Positions 11,384-22,807 of a stretch of DNA of 64,000 nucleotides are shown here, piece after piece. Position 1 is the first letter of the stretch, and every line of letters begins with the position of its first letter. The translations under genes and the position numbers were made by a program. The notes beneath the pieces were generated by a model that was not told where the DNA came from, ran no database searches, and saw only the letters and a program-made list of their open reading frames with translations. Source of the DNA: Combretum micranthum (Eukaryota; Streptophyta; Magnoliopsida; Myrtales; Combretaceae); assembly GCA_024138025.1 (NCBI GenBank), contig JAMXBD010003390.1, forward strand, positions 58,718-122,717. The letters are read 5' to 3'.

Positions 11384-11435
11384 GTCCCACATTGTTTAGA
11401 AGTAAGACTTCTCTCTTAGTGGAACTCTATATAAA
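11384..11435 (+). promoter_or_regulatory. snRNA-type promoter, copy 2
   Basis: GTCCCACATTG (11384-11394) differs at one base from the plant U-snRNA upstream element RTCCCACATCG. TATATAAA (11428-11435) follows after 33 bases, the spacing typical of plant Pol II snRNA genes. The downstream sequence does not look like U1, U2, U4 or U5. Confidence 0.5.
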
Positions 11436-11850
11436 ATATGGGATATGGTGGTTTTAAATTAGATTTATCACATGTGTTGTTATCAACAATGCATTGGATA
11501 TTGCGAATAGATAATTAGTATTTTTATTCACATGGAAAATAGTCAAACATTAATTGCTTTTCACTTTATTCAACTTTTCTATTATTTTAACTTTGATATG
11601 TTATTTATTATTTGTTTTTATTTTTATTTTGATAAAAAAATCATATAAATTTTTTATTTTATTTTATTTTATAGAGGCACTCTTAAGGACCCCTTAGTCC
11701 ACAGGTTCAGCCAGTAGACATGGAGGCCACTGTAGGCCCGTTAAACGTGATAGGGCCAATGGAAGACCCAACATGGTTAAGGCAAGTTGGGTCCTGCTTT
11801 GGACCTAACCCAAAGTGATGTCTAGTCCTGTGTTGATAAAGGTCAAAACT

Positions 11851-13002
11851 GCACTTCCTCTATTAATCAAGCCCCATTATGGTATTTCTTTGAGTTGTAT
11901 AGAAGAAACATGCCAAAAATGAACGAAATCAAAACTCTAGGATTATTTGCACAAATTATGCAAAATATGGATCTATAGTGTGATATATTTGACTCAATTG
12001 TGCTTCAACCATATCATGGTATAGGACAACCCCTTTTTATAATATTCTAAATTGAGAAAATAGCATGTTTGAACATAAAAGTTGGAAAGTTACAAGTTGA
12101 ATGATATTGGTTATATTTATTTGGATGTTATGTTATATTGAAGTTGGAAATAGTTGGCAATGCTTTCTTAAGAATACGAGTTACTGAAACTAGTCTAAAT
12201 GAAGCAACTTTGCTTGACGCAGAATTGAAACTAAGTTTATCTTGGTTGACAAAAAAATCAAGCTGCTGCAATTAAGTTTATGTTGCTTAGTCGAGCAGTG
12301 CACTTGTTGAATTACAGTAGCAGCTCAAGCGCTTAACCATGATAGCTGCTGTCCATCACATAATTTTAACAAGCAATCCACAGAAGAACAAATTCTAAAT
12401 CAACCAAACTCTGACAATACAATAACAGTAGCTCTTTTTATTCTTAATGGTAGAAACAACACAACATCACCCCAAACACCAACAGCATAAAACAATAAAT
12501 GAGAACAAAGCAAGCAGCTCAACTCCAGCTACTAGATAGCAGCAAGCACTCAATACTGTCAGATCAAGTATCTCAGCTCTTACACACAACTACCACAACA
12601 ACTAACCAAGCGCTTACACACTTCTGCACAAAGCTGAAAGCAATCAACACAAAACAACATCACAGCAAAGCAAAAACACACCAAGCCAACCTAGAACAAA
12701 GAGCAACAAAACACAACTATAGCAAGAAACAGAGCAATAGCCATCATCTCTCACAATAGTAATAAGAACTCCAGCAGCAGCTCTTAAACACCTCTAGCAG
12801 CAAGCATCGACAAGCAAACATCAGCAGCAGTTTATGAAGCTAAAATAGAATGCCCATATACCATATTTGAAGCGCTCCATGTCCACATGACATGATCCAA
12901 GAAGTAGTAAACCACCTCCAACATACCATAATCAACTTCAACCGAAGTGCCTCTGCTACACTTGATCAAGCACCCATAAAACAATCACATGACAACACTA
13001 AT
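11851..13002. other. Unassigned old flank
   Basis: No gene is recognised. The part at 12270-12850 is enriched in CAGCAGCTC-like and ACAACA-like words and contains an 86-residue Gln/Thr/His-rich frame (12499-12759). That composition more likely reflects low complexity or an old LTR than a protein. Before the solo LTR at 13008 arrived, this flank was continuous with 16277-18383. Confidence 0.35.
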
Positions 13003-13007
13003 ATCTT

Positions 13008-16000
13008 TGTCACTTGCCAGAGGGTAACCTAAACGTGGCAGTCCACCGCATATAATATTAAAGCTAATGAATGATAACCTTAGTCGTGCAAGAGCTTTGA
13101 TATCACATACAAGGCGTGCTTCCAAGATAGTAGGAGACTCACAGGGGTATTATATTTAAGTAGATAATAAAAGCATGCAATAACTTATATAAATAAACAT
13201 GGAATATTCATTAGGATAATAATCTCTTACAACTTCTTGGGGGCATTCCCCCGTCTCAAATAGTCTTTTTAACTAAACCATCAGCAAAATATATATAACT
13301 AAATTTTAAGCTTACAATAGAGATTTTCTTAGAAGTCTATGTTCAAAACTAAATAGATATAACTTCTCCCAAAAACTCCTAGTAGCTTTGGCTCATATCT
13401 GGCATACAGGGCTCCTCAATGCCGACCATAGATAATCATACTGTAACAAAAAGCTATAGGGATATAAGCAAATCTAGCTTAGTGAGATAATTCACATCTA
13501 CAAAACATTCCCATATATCAAACAAGTATTTAAACAATGATATGAGAATGCACCAATCACATGAGCAAACAAACTACACAAGATTAACCGAAAATCATGT
13601 GTAGCATGGATTTTACGCCCTCCATGTCAGGGGTTAGGAGGTTACAGGCCCATACGACCATCAATATTTGTAGATTTTTTGGCTTCTACTTGCCCTGTAG
13701 ACTTTCCGGCTCCTACTGGCCCATGTAGACTTTCTGACTCCTACTAGCCACCACTACAACTTGCTCGTTTCCCCACATGAAGAATAGTAGTGAAATAAAT
13801 TTGACTCACAAATATGATATGCATGAATCTTTTTCAATAAGTTTATTCCATCATTGTTAAATTCAAGTTAAAGGTGATCAAATCAATATTCATCATATCA
13901 TTGCAAGAAATCGTAAATTATGCATCAATTCCTCTTTCGATATTCTTAATTTATATTCAACCAATCATAACTCCAAATCATGCAACAATTGTTCATTTAT
14001 CTTTTCCTTATTTTTTAGTGCTACTACTTACAAGCACAAACAAGGAAATGCAACTTAGTAACGGATTAACTCACTCCATGTTAGTAGCTCCTAATCGAAG
14101 TACTCTTCTAGAAAAGTGATCTCGGTTCCTTCTTCACCTAAACAAGATGAAATACCCACAATGAGTCTTTCATAGAATTTCTATCTTTGAAAATTCTAAA
14201 TCTATCTTAAAATTGCGGTAAAATCGGATTTAAGGAAATTCTAACTTAAAATGGCCAAAACTTGCTCATTTTAACTCGGAATTTTGCATATTATATACCG
14301 TTTTCTACCTACTCGAAAAGATCTATCTATTTCTGAAACTATTTTCATCAAACTAATTCGTTTGGGTTCCAAAATAGTGGTGACCAGATTCACGACGAAT
14401 TTTCACAAAGCTTGAATTTCTTCAAAACCTTTGAAATGTATTTACATATATTTATTGACTCATATCAAATGTATGAAGTTAATGAAGTTGTCTCAAACCA
14501 TAAATTTTTGTAAAAGTAAAGTTTTCTAAAGAAAAGTGGAACTTTTGAAAACTCCTCTTATTTTTGCTAGAGAATATTTCAAGTTATGAGTAAATTTTCT
14601 TTCCTTGGTCCTTTAAATTTTCAAAGAATTATTTTATTTTCTTAGCTTCTAATACTTCTTTAAAATAACAACAATTCTATCTTTATAGAAATAATTTCCT
14701 TGTTTCTTAAAATTATTATTTTCATGAAAGGAATTTCTTGTTTGTGAACTAGTATTGATGAAAAAGTGGAGTTTAGTAAAGCTTTTGCTTTTCTTAAGAA
14801 TTTCTTCCCATGTTATGTATGTATTGTAAAATTTTCCTATGAACTCCTCTAAATTTCTTAGAAAAGTTTGTTAAGGTAAAATCCTTGGTTTTTATGAAAA
14901 TTACTTCCTACTTTTAGTTTTATAGAAAAATTTCTATTTTAAGAAAACTTTTCCTTATTTATTTTATTGAGACAAAAATCATTATGTTCATGCTTGAATA
15001 TGAATCATAAAGTTATGAAAACATAAAGAAACATAATAACTTAAAGAAATAAGCTAGTAAAGAAGTAAATCAAGTATTGAAACCTTAGCTTCATCAAGGT
15101 ATCCCAGAACTAAGAAAAGACTAGTCCCAATAAAAGAAAAAGAAAATGTTTTGACTTGATGAGGACAAGTCTAAGACTAGAAAGACTAGTCTTAAAAACA
15201 ACATGAAAGTAAATAAATTGCAAGGAAAGTAAATAAATTGGAAAACAAATGAGCTTATATGCTCTAAAAGATATATATAGCTACATAGATATATTTAGAT
15301 AATTATATACATAAAAGCAACATAAAAGAAATCTGATTCATGAACAAAAACAAAGTATGAACTTATTGTTGCTTTCTTTAACCTTTATGGTTTAGAAAAT
15401 ACATACTAAGCTCATACTAAGTAAATGAACATAAAGAAAACTCTAAAGAAGAATTACCTATCAAAACTAATTTTCAGGGAACTTTGAGAGAGAACTCTTG
15501 TAAAGAATTTGAGAGAGTAATTTTGTTGTGTATGGAAAGTATGAAAGAAGTGGAAGGAAGATGGGGTATTTATAGGAAAATGTGGGAGGAAATTTGTGTT
15601 AATTAAATAAATAAAAAACAAAATAAATGGACGAGATGGAGAGGAGTGTCCGGCGCAAATTGAGTGTGTGAGGGAGAGAAAAATTTTATTTTTTTGTATT
15701 TTTGTTAATAAAAAGTAAGATATGAAAGATGTGAAGTTGTATTGGAAATGAAAATTGTAAGAAATAGAGGTATGGTTTGTAAGAGTAGGTTGTAAGAAAA
15801 AGTAGAGATAGATGAATAGTGTAGAATAGTAGAAAATAATGTAATGTAAAGTAGACATGACAATTTAAGTACCGATAGTAAAAAAATATCCGTATAATTG
15901 CAATATCTGATATTTTTAGTTACCGAAAAATTATGAAATTGATATTTTTGAAAATCTTATATTTTTGCGAGTGTAACGGTATATTCAGAATATTTTTACT

Positions 16001-16271
16001 AATCTAAGCCCTAAGACACGCTTTTCGAAAACTGTGTCCAGTTGTGCTCAAAACGAATCGCGGTTTAACTAATCTGATATTTTTAAGCTTTCTCCGGTTA
16101 TTACAAACTATTCTACATACTAAACTCTTACTTACTTTCTTAGAGTTGCTTAAACGGAAATGCCGGACTTGAACGATTACAAAAGACTAGGGTTTTGTTG
16201 ACTTTGGGATTCCGGTTGACTTTCTAATTAGAGTTTAAGCTTAATTGATCACAAAACTTTAGGGGTTTACA
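13008..16271 (-). mobile_element. Solo LTR (family 3) with TSD ATCTT
   Basis: The 3.26-kb LTR begins TGTCAC at 13008 and ends TTTACA at 16271. It is flanked by perfect ATCTT duplications at 13003-13007 and 16272-16276. No interior or second LTR adjoins, so it is a solo LTR left by recombination. It keeps a minus-strand TATA box (15567-15574), a partial GC motif (15648-15656) and the stem-loops at 15153-15171 and 15173-15193. The 134-residue minus frame at 15454-15858 spans the promoter and is not credible as protein. Confidence 0.92.
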
Positions 16272-16276
16272 ATCTT

Positions 16277-16862
16277 AATATAAGAAAGAGGATTGCTCAT
16301 GCGACGCAACAGACGAGGTTCGATTCGATAGGGCGTCTTTGGGCTCTCGAGAGGCGACGATCGGGCTGAAGACCTTCGTTAACTCTCTCGCGTTGACGAA
16401 AAGTAAGTGAAGGGCGCGATTTTCCTCATTGAATCTGCGAATATTGTTAGTGTTCAGTGGGAGTTCGAACGTTTGATGATAGGAGCGGTCTTACCAGGAA
16501 TCGCTTTCTTTGCCGCCGTCAGGATGGCAACCTGCACATGCGGGAGTCAAAGTATGCCCGTTTGGACGGACTGAATCCTAAGCATCCCTACCGAGCCACT
16601 TCTCGCTCCTACTAGTTCTATTCCGAGTCCTCGTCGAGGGGGGAAAGAAAGGTGAGGGAGGAATTTCTTCGTTGTTATTCCCCGGGCAGAAATTTGTGCT
16701 TAAGCTAAATGATAATATCGTAGTAGCTGTCACGTGTACTGCGCAGTGCTCATCAAAGTGTAGGCCGTGCGGAATGAGACAATCTATTAGTTATGCTATT
16801 CGATGCTATTGCATTCTGCTATATTCAGTCTCATTTCTTTCTTACAACTATCTTTTTGAAGC
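16277..16862 (+). other. GC-richer segment upstream of the rpl5 fragment
   Basis: This stretch is clearly richer in G+C than its surroundings. A 5' splice-site-like AGTAAGT lies at about 16401-16407, and a pyrimidine-rich run ending TTTTTGAAGCAG lies just before 16864. It could be an exon plus intron of a nuclear gene that received mitochondrial rpl5, or flanking mitochondrial DNA. Frames in it are short and I do not recognise them. Confidence 0.35.
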
Positions 16863-16908
16863 AGATAGTTCACAGTGCTCATTCTATAGATACTGTAAAA
16901 GCCAACTC

Positions 16909-17037
16909 ATGTTTCCACTCTATTTTCATTACGAAGATGTATCACGTCAGGATCTGTTGCTCAAACCGAATCACGCCAACGTTATGGAAGTTCCTGGATC
17001 GTGTGAAATAAGAATAGTACAAAAGGCATCCTCATAA
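16909..17037 (+). pseudogene. rpl5: Fragment of mitochondrial ribosomal protein L5
   Basis: RPL5 is a large-subunit protein of the plant mitochondrial ribosome. From the ATG at 16909 the frame reads [19 protein letters not shown], then [18 protein letters not shown]. This matches the conserved N-terminus of angiosperm mitochondrial RPL5 as I know it. The match stops after about 39 residues; a few unrelated codons lead to a stop at 17035, whereas the full protein is about 185 residues. The frame stays open upstream to 16672, and a 3' splice-site-like CAG lies at 16861-16863. It is either a nuclear copy of mitochondrial DNA or a piece of a nuclear-transferred gene. The truncation makes it non-functional here. 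Confidence 0.8.
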
Positions 17038-18383
17038 CCAACTCTAGCATGCAAAACCAATGGAGTACTTAGTTGAGTGCTCAAACATAAGCTACAATTG
17101 AGCTCACAAGCACCTCTGACCAGCTTTGGAGCGCACGTTTGTTCGATCACAAAACCAACTTGAGTGTTGCTGATCAACATTTGAGCTTCCTTTGCCAATC
17201 AACTGTTTCTTGAACCTGAGTGCAATACAAGTAGGCTACAGATGAACTTAAAATTGTTGGGACATTAATAAACAAAATAAAAGAAAGCCCACGCCTGAAC
17301 GAAGGGCTTAAAATATAATTAATAGTGGCTATTTGTAGAAAGTTTCATGGAAAATTCGAGCCTCCTTGTTAAGCAGCATGTGTGTGGAAGCATCTTGTAG
17401 GGATAAGGCTAAAGAATATACTACCTTTACATTTGTTTTTGGAAAAACACTATGGCATGAGGGATGGAATACATGAACTTAGGCTATCTTTTATTTGTTT
17501 TAAGAAAGCCCATGTCAACAGAAGGAGCAAAGAATAAAAAAGTCGTATACATATTAGAAAAGGGGAAGTAACTAGAGAATAAACTTGATTTTTATTTTTC
17601 CTTAAAACATCAATATGTATAGTTTAGTAAGGGGGCACTAAATCCTATTGTTCTAACAACACTTGAAGGTGATTTTCGGGTTTTGGATGCAGTCAAGCAA
17701 TGTCCATTCATTGAGTTTATGGTTTTGAAGACTTTGATGAATGAAAGTTCTATTAAGGTGTTTCTAACCCTTGTTCTATTATGTTTATTGCTTGATTGTG
17801 TTATTGAGATGTTGTGCTTAATATGTTTGTGAATATGCATTGATGGGTCGGATGAAATGGATTGTTTGACTTCCTTTGATATTGATATTTGATTATTTGG
17901 GAATTTAATTATTGTTGTTCATGATCTATTTAACTAGTATTAGGCCCATATTGATTAGATAGATTAGGATTAGAGATACTTAGGAGAGGTTCGATAATCC
18001 ATATGAATACATCTTAGGTTTTTGGAAGAAATTTATCATAGGGATATGTAGGTTTTGATGAAACTCATGAACTCACACACTTAATGCAATTAGAATTATA
18101 AATTTGGGTCACTTGACAGTGCTCAATTTAGAATTTTAACTAGAGTAGTAATTTTGGTGTGAGCAAATTACTATTTTAATTGATAATTATAGATAAATTG
18201 CTTTGGTGGAATGAGTTATGTTATAATTGAAATTTTGCTACTCTAGGAGGTGGGCTAGTTCCGATGAGTTTGGTTAAATCCCAAGTACTCAGTTTCAACA
18301 TCCACTCAAGGCATCATTTCATTTTAAATGAAAATATAATTGCGTATTTCTTAATAACTTTTTTGCATCTCCTAAGCTTGGGC
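17038..18383. other. Unassigned old flank
   Basis: No coding or RNA gene is supported. The word AAGAAAGCCCA recurs near 17280 and 17500 in similar context, hinting at a diverged short repeat. The last five bases, TGGGC (18379-18383), are the presumed target duplication of element 2; the partner lies beyond the window. Confidence 0.4.
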
Positions 18384-21300
18384 TGTAAACCTTTAAATTT
18401 TTCATAATTCTTAGAAAATAATCCTAGAATTAATATACCAAAACCAAGACCCTGAAAACCGACCTAAGTTAAAATCGAAATCTAAATAAGATCAAATGTG
18501 AAAATTCTTAACTTTGAGAAAAAGAGGACCCCCAAAACAAAATGAAAAATCCAACAATTCTTTGATTCAACATCCATACGCCAACCAAATCATCTATCTG
18601 ATTCTTAACATGCAAATCAAGATGACATATCCAAAATAACACTCGAAGACAAGATACTAAAATCTTAAATCCTATGCTGAATTTTAAAATAAAAATTCCA
18701 ATTACCACCAAAAGTCAAACGGAGTCAACTCATAACCCTAGATACGGTTAAACAATTCAAGGAACTGAAAAATATTAAACAAGTCACAAAAAAAATAAAA
18801 AAAAATAAAACATAAATTTTGAAAGAAAAAAATAACACGGTCAAAAACCTCAAAATTTTATGATCTTACGAATAAATCAAAAAGCCAGAAGTCAAATCGA
18901 AACCTAAAAAGTCAACAAAGTCTACAACAAACCCTAGTGCTTAGATTCGACATTCCCGCGCTCGTAAATCCTAAGCAACGAAGTTGAGATAATTATGGAT
19001 AATAGTTTGTAATAATATAAGGAAGTTTAAAAATATCAGATTCGTTAAATTTTAGTGTGCTTCGAACCCGGACGAGATTAGCTCTCGAAAAGCATGTCTT
19101 AAGACTTGGAATAACAAAAATATTCCGATGACATTGTTAGATCCGGAATAATACAAGGATTTCAAAAATATCAATTTTACAATTTTTAGATAACTAGAAA
19201 TACCATATATCATATTTTTATGCGTATTTTTTTTTACGAGTGGTATTTTAATTATCTAGTCTACTATTCATAGTACTATTTCTATTATTCATTGTTGTTT
19301 CACTATCTCTACTTTTTCTTACGATCTATAAACTTATTTCTTACATTTACATTACTAATATTACTTTTTACTTAACTCCTCTAACACTTTACTTACTTTT
19401 CTTTGCTTAAATTAATTTTTTCTCACTCTCTCTCTCCTCTCCTTCGTATGGTCGGCCACCATTCTCTCTCTCCCATATTTTATTTTCTTTTTCATTTATT
19501 TTTATTTCTCTAAATTCCCCCTACATTTATCTATAAATACCCCTTCCCTCCTTCGCTTCTTACACACTTTTCTTTTACCAACAAAACTCTACCAAAATCA
19601 TTTCTTAACTTCACTCTCTAACTTTTCTCTTCCAAAAAATTTTCTTCCCAACTCTTTCTTCTTCCTATACATTACCATCTCCATACAACTACCAAAGCTT
19701 CTTCTCCTCCATCTTCACATAACCTTAGGTAAATGTTTCTAAACATTCTTCATGTCATATAATTTAACATGACTATAGTGTGTGTTTCTTGAACCCATGG
19801 GTAGCAAAGATGTAACAATATATTCATGTTTTGTTCTTGTTTATGCAATATTTTATTATATTGTTATGTTCTATTATCCATGCTTCTAATCTAACTTCTA
19901 TATGTTATGAAATATATTTATGTATATGTATTTCTTAAAGCATATATGCTCGCTAACATAACCTTTATTTATGCTCATGCAATTTATTTATTTATTTATT
20001 TCTTGCAATTTATTTATTTCATGCAATTTCATTAAAGCTAGTATTTCTAGTCTTAGACTTGTCATCATCAAGTAAAAATAAAATTTCTTCTTTCTTTCAG
20101 ACTTGTCCATAATCTAAGTCCCGGGAGCCTAGAAATAAATATAAGACTCCCATGATTTTCTTAATTGTTTTCTTATTTTCTTAAATGACTTACCCATGTC
20201 TAAGTTCGGGAAGTCTTGATATGAGTTAAGACTTCCCAATATTTGACTTTTATTATATGCTTATTTTCTATGTCTTATATCTTTTATATGAATTATTTTT
20301 GCTCATGGTACCTAACTAAAAGATTATATTCATGCATGATCATCTTGTTGTCTTAATAAAATAAAAAGATTTCTTTCTTTAATAAATAAAATAAAAATTA
20401 AACTCTTTATAATAAAATGATATTTGTTACTTAGGAAAAATTCCCATTGAAACTTAGATTTATATTTTAACATGATTATTTTCAAAAATTTTAGACAAGT
20501 TCATCATAGATTTTTTTTTTTTTTTTGTTATTATGACCTTTTCAAATTTTAAAAGTAGATCTCTAATCCCTTTTCAAATTAGAAAAATAAAATTTTCATA
20601 TAAAACCTTAAGGTTAATATTTTTTTTTATATAAAATTTTCTTAGAAGCTTATTCGTAAGATCATCACCAACATTTTAACAACACTAAGAACCAAACAAC
20701 TTTTCTAGGTCAAGTTTAAAAATCAACTCACTAGTTAAAAATCCACTTACAAATAAATCGGGTGCAACTTAAAAAACTAAATTTATGAAGTAAAAATCCC
20801 TTTTTCTTTTATGAAATTGAGGAAATACAAACAACATGATTTTTCCAACAAAGGTCCATGTATTGAAAAATTATGGATTTAGAAAAGAGTTATTATGAGA
20901 ATAAGACTCTAAAACAAGTTATTCCTTTAATTTTTCCTTATAAGCCAAAACTTAAAGCATTTTTATACAACTTATGATGATTCTTTTGTCACGCCCCACA
21001 AGGTACCCTAAACGTAACAGTTCACCGCATGCTATATAAGACTTAGGAATTGCTACCACAATCATTCCATAGTCTCGTACAGATGCAAGGCGTGGAGATA
21101 AATAGTTTAATTTGGCATACTATAAGTAATCAGAATATAAACCATCGGTCCACATAATCAATTACAAAAATTCTAGGGGCATTCCCCCACAAAACAATAT
21201 TAAGTTTAAAAGTGGTCTTTTACAGTCATCCGGTAAGTATTGGGGTTTCCTATGGAAGTTTACACAAATTTGAGCACAAACTTCTAAAGGAAACTCCTAT

Positions 21301-22807
21301 TTCCGGTACTTGCTCTATAGGATGCCTCGGCCTTAGCCAAATATATGAAAACTACAATAAGAAAAAGCTGTGAGGGCGTAAGCTACACTAGCTTAGTGAG
21401 TGAATACTTCCATAAAGACATTTAGAACAAACCATTCAATCAAGTTATTTATTCAACCATATCGAATGCATCAACAACATGAACAAATACGATATTTGAT
21501 CAGCCAAAATCATATGTGAATGGATTTACGCCCTCCATTTGGGGTTAGCAGATTAATGAATACTACGGTACTATCGTTGAATTAATATGTTGTTTATGGA
21601 TCATGGGTAACCAACTTATGTCGTTTATGGATTACAATCAACCAACTCATTTATGTCGTTTATGAATCACGATCAACCAACTTTTAACCGTTTATGGATC
21701 ACGGGTAACCAACATATGTTAATGCTTCATCCCCATCATGAAATGATTATGTCCATGTTAATTATCATTCTGAATAATTATTAATACCAATTTTTAGGTG
21801 ATCAGCCAATCTCGTAAACAATCAATCCTATAATGTTTTGAACAAACATAAGTTAATCACTCGGTTTTGATATTCTTAATATAATTTCCCAATTCATCAA
21901 CAACCATACATAATCCCCCATAATTTCCATCATGCAAATCTATTTTTTTATCTTTTGCCTCATATTCTAGTGCAACTAATCACTACAAACACAATCAAGA
22001 AATGAAATTATAAAGTAATACTCACTCTCATAGGTCCCTAGTCTCTTAGTAATAATAATTCGGTGGTAACGAATCCTCAAGATCCAATCCACCTAAATGA
22101 AAGAAATACCCAAATGAATATTTCAACTCATATCTAATCCATTTTATTTCCTAAAAACTATTAAGTTCGTAATTCTCGTCATTAATGGAAATTCCAACTT
22201 AAAACGGCCATAACTTGGTCATTTTAACTCGGAATTTTGCAAATTATATACCAATTCCTCTCTCCTTCGAAATATCTATTTAATTATAATATAATATCTC
22301 AGTTTTGAAAGCTTTTAAGTCTCTAAAAGTTCTAATCAGTAGCCAAACATCCATTTTCGAAATTGCTTTTGTGAAGAGTTATGATGTTTCTACTATCCAT
22401 GCCAAATATGCATGCAATATTCACAAGTTACTATCATGAATGGTATATTATGAGCTTCCTATATGTATGTTCTTGATGATATTCTATTAGGAGAATATTT
22501 TTAGAAAGCTTCTACTTTACAAGATGTCATGAATACCTAACTTAGCAAGACTAGTTTTTGTGTTCTTCACAAGTCACTCTTGTTTTAGAAATTTTTCTTA
22601 ATAAAATTTATTTATTCTTGCCAAAATTAATTCTTTATTATATCTATTCCTTAAGGTCTTCATTTTTCAATAAAAATCCACATTTTACACTTTGTAAACA
22701 AATGTTTAATTATAGGCTATTCCTAGATCCGAATTTTGTAAAAATGATTTTGAGGTGATTTCTTTAAGAAAAACTCATTTTATACTTTGAAAATTAAGGC
22801 TCCACTA

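Larger units (their letters stand above)
10455..11850. repeat. Possible degenerate DNA transposon with internal duplication
   Basis: The ends of this stretch are GC-richer than the middle and carry short inverted motifs: GGACCC/GGGTCC near 10495-10520, GCAAGTCC/GGACTTGC near 10561-10583, and GGGTCC/GGACC near 11785-11800. The AT-rich middle contains two diverged copies, about 10690-10990 and 11235-11525, sharing TTATCACATGTGTT and CAACAATGCATT. No transposase or clean terminal repeats were found, so the class is a guess. Confidence 0.3.

Noticed and set aside
12499..12759. 86-residue Gln/Thr/His-rich ORF
   Set aside because: Its composition follows the CAGCAG/ACAACA bias of the region; there is no domain or supporting gene structure.
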